The notes under the pieces were generated by a model. It ran no database searches and was not told where the DNA came from. It saw only the letters and a list, made by a program, of their open reading frames with translations. A stretch of 64,000 bases of DNA, taken from contig NZ_JBNATX010000001.1 of assembly GCF_049701115.1 (NCBI RefSeq), positions 182,165 through 246,164 on the forward strand, read 5' to 3'. Below, one piece after another: positions 17,145-25,338 of the stretch. Numbering within the stretch: the first letter of the stretch is position 1; the number at the start of each line of letters is the position of its first letter. This DNA is from Thermoanaerobacter sp049701115. Lineage in GTDB: Bacteria > Bacillota > Thermoanaerobacteria > Thermoanaerobacterales > Thermoanaerobacteraceae. The position numbers and the translations under genes are program-made.

Positions 17145-17556
17145 TTGCTTCACCTTCCTCTAATCTTTTTTCTCTGACGAATGCTCCTAAAAGTCCATTT
17201 ATAAAAGAAGGAGAATCGTCAGTACTGTACTTTTTCGCTATTTCCACTGCTTCGTTTATAGAAACACTGACAGGAATGTTCCCATACAGCATCTCGTATA
17301 TACTGCATCTTAAAATAGCCAAATCTATTTTAGGCATTCTGTAGAGAGGCCAATCTTTAGAATATTTTTCTATTTCACGGTCAATCTCTTCTAAATGTGA
17401 AATCGCTCCTCTCACAGTTTCCTCAATATAATCTCTCTGAGCACCCGGATCGTTTTCTTCATAAAAATGCTCAAAAATTTTTTCAATAGGAAGTTTCGAA
17501 ACGTCATACTGGTACAAAATTTTTACAACCCATTCTCTCGCTTCAGTTCTGTTCAC
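17134..17556 (-). CDS. nusB: Transcription antitermination factor NusB
   Basis: The protein is 140 residues from the GTG at 17556 (MNRTEAREWVVKILYQYD), with AAGGAG eight bases upstream. The open frame reaches a TTG at 17580, but that would put the Shine-Dalgarno inside the coding region. The all-helical NusB pattern is clear, including PVSVSINEAVEIAKKYSTDDSPSFING split across helices. NusB joins NusE/S10 in rRNA antitermination. It overlaps folD by 11 bases. Confidence 0.94.
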   Translation of the reverse strand: MNRTEAREWVVKILYQYDVSKLPIEKIFEHFYEENDPGAQRDYIEETVRGAISHLEEIDREIEKYSKDWPLYRMPKIDLAILRCSIYEMLYGNIPVSVSINEAVEIAKKYSTDDSPSFINGLLGAFVREKRLEEGEANDN

Positions 17557-17610
17557 TTTCTCAACTCCTTGCAAATCCAATTCTTTATTTATTGTACCAA
17601 AGTTTTACCT

Positions 17611-17645
17611 AAACTAACCCTCTGGCTAGCAGAGGGTTAGTTTAG
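17611..17645 (-). other. Perfect 15-bp inverted repeat between asp23 and nusB
   Basis: Arms 17611-17625 and 17631-17645 (TAAACTAACCCTCTG and its exact complement) flank a 5-base loop. Neither strand has a clean T-run afterwards, so it is not a standard terminator. It may be an RNA-processing or stabilising stem within the transcript, or a weak terminator. Confidence 0.7.
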
Positions 17646-17650
17646 AAGAT

Positions 17651-18061
17651 TTAATTTTCTCCTTCTTTTTCTGCGGTCTCTTGCTGTTTTTTGTTTTCCT
17701 TTTCCATGCTGACCCCTTGCACATGTATATTGACTTCTACAACTTTAAGCCCTGTCATATTTTCTACAGCATTTTTAACATTTTCTTGTACATTCCAAGC
17801 AACTTCAGGAATTCTAACGCCATAGTCCACAATTAAGTACAAGTCTATAGTTGCTTCTTTTTCCCCTACTTCCACTTTCACACCTTTACTCAGATTCTTT
17901 CTGCCCAAAATTTCTGAAATGCCATTCACGACTCCCCCGCTCATTCCAGCAACACCAGGCACTTCTGTAGCAGCAAGACCGGCAATTATGCTAACTACCT
18001 CTTCAGAAATTTTTACAGAACCTAACTCCTGATTTTCTAAATTCTTTACATTTTCTTCCAT
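17651..18061 (-). CDS. Asp23/Gls24 family envelope stress protein
   Basis: This 136-residue protein has the family core VKISEEVVSIIAGLAATEVPGVAGM, an IDLYLIVDYGVRIPEVAWNVQENVKNAVENMTGLKV segment that I read in two pieces, and VNIHVQGV. A charged Lys/Glu tail follows. Family members are membrane-associated or cytoplasmic and linked to envelope homeostasis; this one corresponds in position to B. subtilis yqhY before nusB. It has its own upstream promoter and heads the nusB-folD-xseAB-ispA genes. Confidence 0.92.
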   Translation of the reverse strand: MEENVKNLENQELGSVKISEEVVSIIAGLAATEVPGVAGMSGGVVNGISEILGRKNLSKGVKVEVGEKEATIDLYLIVDYGVRIPEVAWNVQENVKNAVENMTGLKVVEVNIHVQGVSMEKENKKQQETAEKEGEN

Positions 18062-18103
18062 AAAATCACCCCCTTAAAAGTAAAAGCAAAAGCTTTTAAG
18101 TAC

Positions 18104-18133
18104 ATTATACCATAATCTGTTGTATGAAAACAA
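18104..18133 (-). promoter_or_regulatory. Sigma-A promoter of the asp23-nusB-ispA operon
   Basis: On the minus strand TTGTTT (18128-18133), an 18-base spacer and a perfect TATAAT (18104-18109) lie just after the spoIIIAH stop and about 45 bases before the asp23 start. Confidence 0.6.
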
Positions 18134-18134
18134 T

Positions 18135-18671
18135 CTAATCCAATCTGGTCATAATTTTTATATTGTCAAGAGATACACCTGTTTGCCTTGAGACAATTTC
18201 TACAATCTGGGCAACTTCTTCTTCCGACAACTTATCCGCTTGGACTATAACATTAACAATCCCATTGTCTATCATAACGATAGCGTCTTGAAATCCCTTC
18301 GCTTTTATCAGATTTTCTATTACCATCTCCTTATTTGTAATTTCAGTTAGTTTGATTATCTGCTTTTGTGCTTCTTCTTTAGTTTCTTTGCTGGTATTCT
18401 TGTTATCCACTATTTCCTTTAAAGCATCTATGCTTCTGCTTCTATTTACCTCTCTTTCCTCTCTATAGGCAGTGAATATATCAGAAGCAAAAGAACTCTT
18501 ACCCTTGTACGAAGAAGTTTCAATAGCTTTTGAATCGACATTTTCCGTTGAAGAAGTCTTTTGAGCATTATTTGTTTTTTTCTCCATATACCCATTATTC
18601 AATACAAAAGCTATGGCAATAAGTAAAATCAAGGAAACAATGGCTATAATTTTTTTTCTCATATAAACCAT
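18135..18671 (-). CDS. spoIIIAH: Stage III sporulation protein AH
   Basis: The protein is 178 residues from the ATG at 18671, with AGGAGG six bases upstream; the longer GTG frame runs through that site. One N-terminal membrane helix (IIAIVSLILLIAIAFVL) is followed by a Ser/Thr/Asn-rich linker. A ring-building domain of YscJ/FliF type ends with VSRQTGVSLDNIKIMTRLD. SpoIIIAH sits in the mother-cell membrane and binds forespore SpoIIQ to form the channel between the two cells. It is last of the eight spoIIIA genes. Confidence 0.95.
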   Translation of the reverse strand: MVYMRKKIIAIVSLILLIAIAFVLNNGYMEKKTNNAQKTSSTENVDSKAIETSSYKGKSSFASDIFTAYREEREVNRSRSIDALKEIVDNKNTSKETKEEAQKQIIKLTEITNKEMVIENLIKAKGFQDAIVMIDNGIVNVIVQADKLSEEEVAQIVEIVSRQTGVSLDNIKIMTRLD

Positions 18672-18682
18672 AAAACCCCTCC

Positions 18683-19255
18683 TCACTTAGAAGATATTAC
18701 TTTTACTTTATAGGCAGGGACCCCTAATGCTGTCTGTACCGCTGAAGAAATTTCATACCTTAATCTAGCATCTCTCGCTCCATCAGCTACTACAATCACA
18801 CCTCTTATTTCAGGCATTATCCGTTTTAACACAATGGGAGTATTTTGACCGGACATGTTCTGAGAAGTAACTATTTTATTGTTAGACTCTTTTTGTACTA
18901 CTTCCCTCACCGTTCCATTGTTGTCCTTTTCATTAGTAGTGGTACTGGACTCTACTACATCCATAGCTGCTACTACTTCTTCATCGGAATCCAAGGTTAT
19001 TAAGACTTCTACATTCCCCACCCCGTCAATCTTTGAGAGTATGTTTTTTAAATCTCTTTCCAACCTTTTTGCATAATCCTCCTGCTTATCGGTTAATACC
19101 AACTCCTTATTATTGCTTTCATTAGAAGGGCGAGGCTTAGAAAAGGTACTCGCGCCTATCAAAAGTATCAAACCTATTAAAAAAATTACTGTCAAATTTT
19201 CTAAAAGCTTTTTATGGTCTTTTAGGAATTTATCTTTGAGTTTATTAAAGTCCAC
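18683..19255 (-). CDS. spoIIIAG: Stage III sporulation protein AG
   Basis: This 190-residue protein starts at a GTG. It has one membrane helix (about residues 19-38, LTVIFLIGLILLIGASTF), then a ring-building domain: LKNILSKIDGVGNVEVLITLDS, a low-complexity Ser/Thr/Asn loop, and PEIRGVIVVADGARDARLRYEI. SpoIIIAG forms the large 30-mer ring of the mother-cell/forespore channel. It is 12 bases upstream of the spoIIIAH ATG. Confidence 0.95.
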   Translation of the reverse strand: MDFNKLKDKFLKDHKKLLENLTVIFLIGLILLIGASTFSKPRPSNESNNKELVLTDKQEDYAKRLERDLKNILSKIDGVGNVEVLITLDSDEEVVAAMDVVESSTTTNEKDNNGTVREVVQKESNNKIVTSQNMSGQNTPIVLKRIMPEIRGVIVVADGARDARLRYEISSAVQTALGVPAYKVKVISSK

Positions 19256-19270
19256 CCAAGTACCCCCTTT

Positions 19271-19795
19271 CTACTCCTCTTTTATAGTTATATTCTTTAA
19301 GGGGACATTATAGAATGCACTTATCAATTTTTTTACTTCTTCTTTGTTTAAGTCTTTACCGCCCTTTATTTGCAAAACCAGAGACTTGATTTTACCAAAA
19401 TCTTTTTTATCCAAGTCTTCTTCTATTACAGTCTCTACCTCGATCTCTTTTAAATCGTATAGACTTTTTAGCTTCTCTTCTATCTCTTTTGCAACCCTTC
19501 TTTTATATTCTTTTGCTACTAGATATTTCGTATTTTCCTTTGCTTTTTCGGAAAGAGTATCAATAGAGGGATTTCTTAGCAGATAATCGCTTTTGAAAAT
19601 CTGTGCCTCTAGCGAAGGTGCTTCTTTCAAAAAGCTTAAAATAGGATTTAGAATCACTGTAATTATGACAAGTCCAATGGCTACTTTTGCATACTTTTTC
19701 AGACTGGAAGAGGGTATAAGCATTTCTAAAATCAATGCTAAAATTGCTATATTGACTATCTGCATCACCCAGTTTTTAAAAAAATCCAAAGGCAT
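19271..19795 (-). CDS. spoIIIAF: Stage III sporulation protein AF
   Basis: This protein of about 174 residues has two N-terminal membrane helices (WVMQIVNIAILALILEMLIP and VAIGLVIITVILNPIL). A soluble domain with ring-building character follows and ends ISAFYNVPLKNITIKEE. It is part of the SpoIIIA complex. The start is ambiguous between GTG 19798 and ATG 19795, which overlap the spoIIIAE stop region. Order and size match the family. Confidence 0.93.
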   Translation of the reverse strand: MPLDFFKNWVMQIVNIAILALILEMLIPSSSLKKYAKVAIGLVIITVILNPILSFLKEAPSLEAQIFKSDYLLRNPSIDTLSEKAKENTKYLVAKEYKRRVAKEIEEKLKSLYDLKEIEVETVIEEDLDKKDFGKIKSLVLQIKGGKDLNKEEVKKLISAFYNVPLKNITIKEE

Positions 19796-19798
19796 CAC

Positions 19799-20962
19799 CT
19801 ACCTTAACATGGTAGTTATATTGGCACTTCCTATCACGGCAGTTATTGTAAAAAACATCATCACGGTTATGGAAGCTAAAACCGCCAAAATGTAAGTCAT
19901 AGAATTTGCTACTTCTGATAGAGAATTAACTATTCGCTTATCTGAAATCGGTTCAATGAGCGCAGCAACAAATCTATATATGATCACTAAGGAAAAGATT
20001 TTTATTAATGGAAAAGCAGCAATTGCCAATATTACCAGAAGACCGTAACTTCCTATAGCGCCTTTTATCAAAAGAGAAGCTCCTATTACTGCATCCACAC
20101 TGTCTGCTAAAAGGCCCCCTACCACTGGCAGAAAAGTCCCTACGGTGTATTTTGCAGTTCTGGAGATTACTCCATCAGCTATAGAAGAACTGAAACCTTG
20201 TACGGTTATAACTCCTAAAAATATGCTCAGTAAAACGGAAATTGAAGCCGTTGACAATGTCTTTAAGAAATCTCCCATCTTGTTTAAACTGAATTTATCA
20301 GAAATATTCCCCACTATCTTTACAGCCGTCATGAAAAGAATTAACGGGATTATAAAATCCCTCATCACGTGAGCCGTAAACTGAACTGTTACTATAACAA
20401 GCGGCTTTAAAAAGGCAGCAGAAGTGAAAGAACCTACGGATACTAACATAGTTATCAAAACAGGCAATATGGACTGCATAAAATCTACCATACTGTCAAT
20501 AGCTTGTCTTCCTATTCCCATCGCTTCACTAAAACTTTTTACAGCAATTATTATAAAAATGAGATAAATAGCTAAAAAAGCAATCTCTGATATACTTTCC
20601 TTTTCAAAGGAACTATGCAAATTCATTAATATACTACCTATCACACCTAATACAAGAAGCTGGATCAAAAGATTAAATGAAGAATACAGTTCCTTAAAAA
20701 ACAATTTTAAAATTCCGGCAAAAATTTTGTTTAGATCAAAGGGCTGTTGTCCTTTTAGCACTTGAAGCAAGTAAGTTTTAAGGTCTACAATTAGAAAATC
20801 ACTTCCCGTCTTCTGGTTAATTTCTTTTACAAATCGATCAATTTGGACAATATTCTCCTCACTCAATTTTTCTATCTCTTCCTGTATAACATCGGCTTTT
20901 GCCGTTCCAAACAAACTTAGGACAATCACTATAACAAAAAGTATTTTTTTCAACTTTTCCAC
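19799..20962 (-). CDS. spoIIIAE: Stage III sporulation protein AE
   Basis: This 387-residue protein has an N-terminal signal-like helix (ILFVIVIVLSLFGTAKA), then a polytopic membrane domain with about seven to eight segments. One Gly-rich stretch reads VGTFLPVVGGLLADSVDAVI. SpoIIIAE is an integral inner-membrane component of the SpoIIIA channel. A GTG start at 20962 is used; a TTG three codons later is also possible. It is one base from the spoIIIAD stop. Confidence 0.94.
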   Translation of the reverse strand: MEKLKKILFVIVIVLSLFGTAKADVIQEEIEKLSEENIVQIDRFVKEINQKTGSDFLIVDLKTYLLQVLKGQQPFDLNKIFAGILKLFFKELYSSFNLLIQLLVLGVIGSILMNLHSSFEKESISEIAFLAIYLIFIIIAVKSFSEAMGIGRQAIDSMVDFMQSILPVLITMLVSVGSFTSAAFLKPLVIVTVQFTAHVMRDFIIPLILFMTAVKIVGNISDKFSLNKMGDFLKTLSTASISVLLSIFLGVITVQGFSSSIADGVISRTAKYTVGTFLPVVGGLLADSVDAVIGASLLIKGAIGSYGLLVILAIAAFPLIKIFSLVIIYRFVAALIEPISDKRIVNSLSEVANSMTYILAVLASITVMMFFTITAVIGSANITTMLR

Positions 20963-20963
20963 C

Positions 20964-21350
20964 TCACGGCATTATAGAAAGTATGGCTTCTACAAGCCCT
21001 ATTATTATAGGAATGGATAAAAAAATTATCATTATCTTCCCTGCAATTTCAATTTTTGAGGCGAGATTTTTTTCATTTGCATCCTGACAAAGCTGCGAAC
21101 CAAATTCAGTTATGTACGCAATACCTATGATTTTTAAAGTTGTAACAAAATATATGGTATCAAGGCCACTCTTTCTCGCAAGACTATTTAAAACCTCTAC
21201 TACACTGCTCAACTTTGGTAAAATTGATACAAAAATTATAATACCCGTAACAAGGCTTAAAATAACGGCAACCTCTGGATTTGTCTCTCTTAATACTGTC
21301 AGTATGATCAAAACCACAATACCTAAAATCACAATTTGAAATATCTCCAT
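20964..21350 (-). CDS. spoIIIAD: Stage III sporulation protein AD
   Basis: This 128-residue membrane protein has four hydrophobic segments and family features such as ETNPEVAVILSLVTGI and LKIIGIAYITEFGSQLCQDANE. SpoIIIAD, with AC, lies in the mother-cell membrane beneath the SpoIIIA rings. It is separated by 8 bases from spoIIIAC. It is a full-length, ordinary member. Confidence 0.95.
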   Translation of the reverse strand: MEIFQIVILGIVVLIILTVLRETNPEVAVILSLVTGIIIFVSILPKLSSVVEVLNSLARKSGLDTIYFVTTLKIIGIAYITEFGSQLCQDANEKNLASKIEIAGKIMIIFLSIPIIIGLVEAILSIMP

Positions 21351-21358
21351 TCTATCAC

Positions 21359-21556
21359 CTAATATAAATGAAATATGGTTTTTACGGTATTAAAAAGATT
21401 ATTGATAAGGTGGATTACCATCATGAGAACTACTACTATTCCCGCAAGAGTAACCATCATGGCTTGTTCCTCCCTACCTGAACGTATGAGAATTTGATTT
21501 AGAACCGTCACCAAAATACCTATTGCCGCAATTTTGAAGATTATGTCTATGTTCAT
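21359..21556 (-). CDS. spoIIIAC: Stage III sporulation protein AC
   Basis: This 65-residue protein has two membrane helices (IIFKIAAIGILVTVLNQIL and MVTLAGIVVVLMMVIHLI) joined by a short charged turn, RSGREEQ. This is the standard size of SpoIIIAC. It lies between spoIIIAB and spoIIIAD with short gaps, consistent with one transcript. Confidence 0.95.
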   Translation of the reverse strand: MNIDIIFKIAAIGILVTVLNQILIRSGREEQAMMVTLAGIVVVLMMVIHLINNLFNTVKTIFHLY

Positions 21557-21568
21557 TCTAATCCTCCT

Positions 21569-22081
21569 TCATAAAAACAATATGACTATAGCAAGCCCTA
21601 ATAAAAATCCCAGGTTGTTATACAGTTTCTCGTTTCTCCTACCCTCCTCTTCTGCGAAATCGAGCTGTCTTTTTAAAAGGTCCAACGTCATGTTAAAGTT
21701 CTTTTCTTGGTTTTCAACATCTGAACTCCCTAACGAATTCCCAAAGGCAATCAATATTTCTTTATCCTCCTTTGTCAGGTAACCTCTATCCCACTCTTTT
21801 AACCCCTTTTCCCAGGCCTCTGCTGCAGTCAAACCAATCTGCTCCCCTAAATAGAAAGAAGCTTTATAAAACAGTTCTGATACCAACTTGTCTGAGGAGG
21901 AAGCCACTTTTTTAAACGCTCTTTCAAGAGGTGTTCTTGAATAAGTTATTTCTATTTTTAAAATATTGAGGGCGGTTATAAAGCTTTTTATAATCCATCT
22001 TCTCGCTCTGAATTTCATTGCCATCAAATATCCTATAGAAGTCGTAGATATAAGGGTAAGAACCATTCCTATAACCTTCAA
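21569..22081 (-). CDS. spoIIIAB: Stage III sporulation protein AB
   Basis: This 170-residue protein has hydrophobic segments at both ends (residues about 4-22 and the last 15) around a helical cytoplasmic core with ALNILKIEITYSRTPLERAF and LIAFGNSLGSSDVENQEK. SpoIIIAB resembles type II secretion GspF-like components. Its start overlaps the stop of spoIIIAA by 4 bases, which suggests coupling with the ATPase it probably binds. Confidence 0.94.
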   Translation of the reverse strand: MKVIGMVLTLISTTSIGYLMAMKFRARRWIIKSFITALNILKIEITYSRTPLERAFKKVASSSDKLVSELFYKASFYLGEQIGLTAAEAWEKGLKEWDRGYLTKEDKEILIAFGNSLGSSDVENQEKNFNMTLDLLKRQLDFAEEEGRRNEKLYNNLGFLLGLAIVILFL

Positions 22082-23070
22082 TTAAACTTCAACTCCTTTT
22101 TATAAGGCCCTTTAAAAATTGGCTTCATCTCCTCATCCAGTATTTCTTCTATCGTGCCTGCTCCAAAGCGCTTGCTCAATATTATATACCTTTCAAAGTA
22201 CTTACCTTCCACCAAATCTTTTAAATAAGGTCTTTTCTTAAGGTCCTCAATGTTTTTAGCGTGGACTGTTGTAATTATTTTGACTCCTGCATTCAAAACA
22301 TGCCTTAAAGCTTCTATATCTTCTTCCCTCCCAATTTCATCTGTAACAACTACCTGTGGAGACATAGACCTTATCGCCATTATCATCCCATGCGCCTTAG
22401 GACATCTATCTAAAACGTCCGTCCTTATACCTACATCAAGTTGAGGTATTCCATTGTAACAACCTGCAATTTCAGACCTTTCATCTATGATGCAGACCTT
22501 CTTCCCGCTAACCCCCATGAAACCATTGCTTAAAGTTCTGGCTACATCCCTCAATAGAGTAGTCTTGCCGCACTGAGGAGGCGAAATTATCAAAAGATTG
22601 TACACCTCTTTGCTGCTATCCACTAAATACTTTATTATTTCTTCTGCTACTCCTTTTACCTCTTTGGATACACGATAATTAAATCCTGAAACATTTTTAA
22701 TAATTTTTATCCCTTTATCTTCTACTATGCATTCTCCCGCAAGCCCCACCCTGTATCCTCCTTTTAAGGTTATATAACCACCTTTTATCTCCTCTTCAAA
22801 GGCATACAAGGAAGACTGGGATACCAACTGAAAAGCCTTTTCGCAATCCTCCGGTGTTACAATATAGGCTGAAGAAAAAGAACCTGAAATTTTACCAGAT
22901 GCAGAAACAAATTTTTCTTCTCCATCTAAGTAAACTACAAGAGGCCTGTTGACTCTCAATCTCACTTCTTCTATCTTTTCAAGAGTTCCCTCCGGCAATT
23001 TAATCAATAAATTTCTCAACGAAGGTGGGAAAGCGTAGAGTAAGCCTTTAATCCCTTCTCTTCCGTTCAT
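22078..23070 (-). CDS. spoIIIAA: Stage III sporulation protein AA, secretion-type ATPase
   Basis: The protein is 330 residues from the ATG at 23070. That start has AGGAGG nine bases upstream; the frame extends to 23118, but the extra residues look non-coding. Walker A ISPPQCGKTTLLRD, Walker B VVVTDEIGR and the IITTVHAKN segment mark a GspE-like ATPase. SpoIIIAA is thought to energise the mother-cell/forespore channel. It heads the operon after a strong terminator and a possible mother-cell promoter. Confidence 0.95.
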   Translation of the reverse strand: MNGREGIKGLLYAFPPSLRNLLIKLPEGTLEKIEEVRLRVNRPLVVYLDGEEKFVSASGKISGSFSSAYIVTPEDCEKAFQLVSQSSLYAFEEEIKGGYITLKGGYRVGLAGECIVEDKGIKIIKNVSGFNYRVSKEVKGVAEEIIKYLVDSSKEVYNLLIISPPQCGKTTLLRDVARTLSNGFMGVSGKKVCIIDERSEIAGCYNGIPQLDVGIRTDVLDRCPKAHGMIMAIRSMSPQVVVTDEIGREEDIEALRHVLNAGVKIITTVHAKNIEDLKKRPYLKDLVEGKYFERYIILSKRFGAGTIEEILDEEMKPIFKGPYKKELKFN

Positions 23071-23095
23071 ATACATGTCCCTCCTCTTTGTAACA

Positions 23096-23124
23096 ATTAT
23101 ATTTTTGCACCTTCCCATTTATGA
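23096..23124 (-). promoter_or_regulatory. Candidate sigma-E promoter of spoIIIA
   Basis: On the minus strand TCATAAA (23118-23124), a 14-base spacer and AATATAAT (23096-23103) loosely resemble the sigma-E consensus kmATATT-N14-CATACAmT. The position between the upstream terminator and the spoIIIAA start fits. The -10 has two mismatches. Confidence 0.4.
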
Positions 23125-23126
23125 AT

Positions 23127-23167
23127 AAAAAAATCCCCGCTGATTTAAAATCAGCGAGGATTTTTTT
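23127..23167 (-). terminator. Strong intrinsic terminator between the efp gene group and spoIIIA
   Basis: A long near-perfect stem (23127-23146 with 23148-23167, containing CCCCGCTGATTT and AAATCAGCGAGG) is flanked by A and T runs. It begins at the stop of the zinc-ribbon gene and is followed by seven T residues on the minus strand. It closes the long yqeG-to-23167 transcript. Confidence 0.9.
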
Positions 23168-23643
23168 CAGTCTTCATCATCATCTACAATTTTCAAATCT
23201 TTTACTTTTATAGTAGCATTGCAGTGAGGACAAACCAGCTCCGCATCTTCATCTTCCAAAAGTTCTTCTTCTACACTCATCAACATATGGCAATTAGGAC
23301 ATTCAACTTCTACATATTCTTCATAATCTTCGTCTTCGTCTTCTTCATCATCTTCATCGTAATCATAGTCATAATCCTCATCGTCCTCGTCATATTCATA
23401 GTCCTCTTCCTCGTCCTCATCGCCATAAAGTGTATCCTCAATCTCTGAAAGGTCCTCATCCAGTTCCTCTACGTAATTGTTAAGTTCGGATTGGGAAGCC
23501 TCTAATTCATTTATTGCATCAGCAAAGTCTTCAAGAGCATCAAGAATAGCTAATATGAGCTTGCCTTCTTTAGTGCTGTCATCTATGCCTAAGCCGTCTG
23601 CTAGCCCTCTTAAATAGGAAACTCTCTCGTTTAAGTACTCCAT
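23167..23643 (-). CDS. CD1247-type protein with acidic linker and zinc ribbon
   Basis: This 158-residue protein has three parts. An N-terminal helical segment (residues 1-65) begins MEYLNERVSYLRGLADGLG. A low-complexity Asp/Glu/Tyr stretch spans about 73-110. A C-terminal zinc ribbon has CPNC and CPHC pairs (near 115 and 138). The family occurs across Clostridia with unknown function. The acidic stretch is encoded by GAT/GAA/TAT repeats and could expand or contract. It follows efp and ends at the strong terminator. I propose no function. Confidence 0.85.
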   Translation of the reverse strand: MEYLNERVSYLRGLADGLGIDDSTKEGKLILAILDALEDFADAINELEASQSELNNYVEELDEDLSEIEDTLYGDEDEEEDYEYDEDDEDYDYDYDEDDEEDEDEDYEEYVEVECPNCHMLMSVEEELLEDEDAELVCPHCNATIKVKDLKIVDDDED

Positions 23644-23690
23644 TTTAAACTACCCTCCTTCACAAAATAGTATTTGAAATTTTGCTGCGT

Positions 23691-24248
23691 TTATACTCTT
23701 TCTATGTATTCCCCAGTGCGTGTATCGATTTTTATTTTGTCTCCTACATTTATAAAAAGTGGCACCTGGATGACAGCCCCAGTTTCTACAGTTGCTGGCT
23801 TTGAACCTCCTGTAACGGTATCTCCTCTCACGCCCGGTTCCGTGTCTATTACTTCAAGCTCCACGAAGGTTGGAGGCTCTACTGAAAAAGCTTCGCCTTT
23901 ATAAAATTTTACAGTAACTACCATATTCTCTTTTACATACTTCATCGCTTCTTCTACTTTATCATAACTTAAAGGAATCTGTTCATAAGTCTCCGTGTCC
24001 ATAAAATAATAGAATTCTCCATCGTTATAGAGATACTGCATCTCCCTTCTCTCTATCTGTGCTTCTTCAAACTTTTCAGTAGGGCTAAAAGTCCTCTCTA
24101 TAACAGCACCAGTCATTATATTTTTGAGCTTTGTTCTGACAAATGCTGCACCTTTTCCGGGCTTTACATGCATAAAGTCTACAACTGTAAAAATCTGGCC
24201 GTCAACCTCAATAGTTACTCCTTTTCTGAAATCCCCTGCTGCTATCAA
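23691..24248 (-). CDS. efp: Translation elongation factor P
   Basis: This 185-residue three-domain EF-P starts MIAAGDFRKGVTIEVDGQIF from a TTG codon with GGAGGG upstream. The modification-loop segment is HVKPGKGAAFVRTKLKN (the lysine at the loop tip is near residue 32). The C-terminus ends IKIDTRTGEYIERV. EF-P rescues ribosomes stalled at polyproline. It follows pepP by 18 bases, the usual aroQ-pepP-efp order. Confidence 0.97.
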   Translation of the reverse strand: MIAAGDFRKGVTIEVDGQIFTVVDFMHVKPGKGAAFVRTKLKNIMTGAVIERTFSPTEKFEEAQIERREMQYLYNDGEFYYFMDTETYEQIPLSYDKVEEAMKYVKENMVVTVKFYKGEAFSVEPPTFVELEVIDTEPGVRGDTVTGGSKPATVETGAVIQVPLFINVGDKIKIDTRTGEYIERV

Positions 24249-24266
24249 AAAAATCCCTCCATGACT

Positions 24267-25334
24267 TTAGTTTATTTCAATTAATTGTTTAGGTGAATTG
24301 GTTAAATTTATAACACCATCTTCTTTTAATAATACCATATCTTCGATTCTTACGCCACCGAAATCAGGAATATATATTCCCGGTTCTACTGTAACAACCG
24401 CGCCTTCTTTTAAAATTTCTTCTTTTCTGAAAGTCAGACTTGGCGCCTCATGTACTTCGAGTCCGACACCATGCCCCAAAGAATGGCTAAAATACGGGCC
24501 ATAACCTTTTTCTTCTATCACAGACCTTGCTAAATAATCAGCCTCTTTGGAGCTAATCCCTGCTTTTAAATTTTTAATGGCATTTTCCTGAGCTTCTAAA
24601 ACTATATTGTATATTTCTTTTTGCTTTTCACTGGCTTTCCCAATTACTATAGTCCTCGTCATGTCAGAGCAGTAGCCTGAGACTTTGCATCCAAAGTCGA
24701 TTGTGACAAAATCTCCCTTTTCAATTACTTTATCTGAAGCTTTTCCATGAGGGAGAGAAGACCTCTTTCCGGAAGCCACGATAGTTTCAAAGGCTAGGTC
24801 CTCCGCTCCATTCTTTTTCATGAAATATTCAAGTTCTAGTGCCACTTCTTTTTCTGTCATGCCAGGTTTTATAAAATTCAAAATGTGCTCAAAAGCTCTA
24901 TCAGTTATGCTCTGCGCCTTTTTTATGAGATTTATCTCTTCTTTATCTTTTACCATCCTTAAATTCTCAACTAAACCTGCCTGAGGTATAAGCTCTACCC
25001 CTTCTAAAGCTTCTTTCAATTCTCTATACTGCCCGTATGTCACATTTTCTTCAAAAGCCAATCTCTTTATTCCCAATTTCTTAATGTATTCTTTCAAGAC
25101 ATCTTTTATTCCAGTTTTGTGTTCCACAATCTCAAAATCTTTGACTTCCTTTTGTGCCTGCTCCGTATACCTCCCATCGGTGATAAAAATAGCGGCATCA
25201 TCAGTTATCAAGGCTACGCTGTCATCCCCAGTAAAACCTGTTATGTAGGTAACATTTACAAATTTGTAAATTACAAAAGCTTCTATATTTTTTTCTCTCA
25301 TTGACTTACGCAAATTGCTAAGCCTAGTGTTCAC
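24267..25334 (-). CDS. pepP: Xaa-Pro aminopeptidase (M24 family)
   Basis: The protein is 355 residues from the GTG at 25334, with a GGGGGGT site six bases upstream; the open frame continues five codons to a TTG. An N-terminal creatinase-like domain is followed by the pita-bread domain. Metal-ligand blocks are FVTIDFGCKVSGYCSDMTRT, SLGHGVGLEVHEAP, TVEPGIY and GGVRIEDMVLL. It removes N-terminal residues preceding proline in cytoplasmic peptides. It lies between aroQ and efp, with only 4 bases to aroQ. Confidence 0.94.
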   Translation of the reverse strand: MNTRLSNLRKSMREKNIEAFVIYKFVNVTYITGFTGDDSVALITDDAAIFITDGRYTEQAQKEVKDFEIVEHKTGIKDVLKEYIKKLGIKRLAFEENVTYGQYRELKEALEGVELIPQAGLVENLRMVKDKEEINLIKKAQSITDRAFEHILNFIKPGMTEKEVALELEYFMKKNGAEDLAFETIVASGKRSSLPHGKASDKVIEKGDFVTIDFGCKVSGYCSDMTRTIVIGKASEKQKEIYNIVLEAQENAIKNLKAGISSKEADYLARSVIEEKGYGPYFSHSLGHGVGLEVHEAPSLTFRKEEILKEGAVVTVEPGIYIPDFGGVRIEDMVLLKEDGVINLTNSPKQLIEIN

Positions 25335-25338
25335 TATT

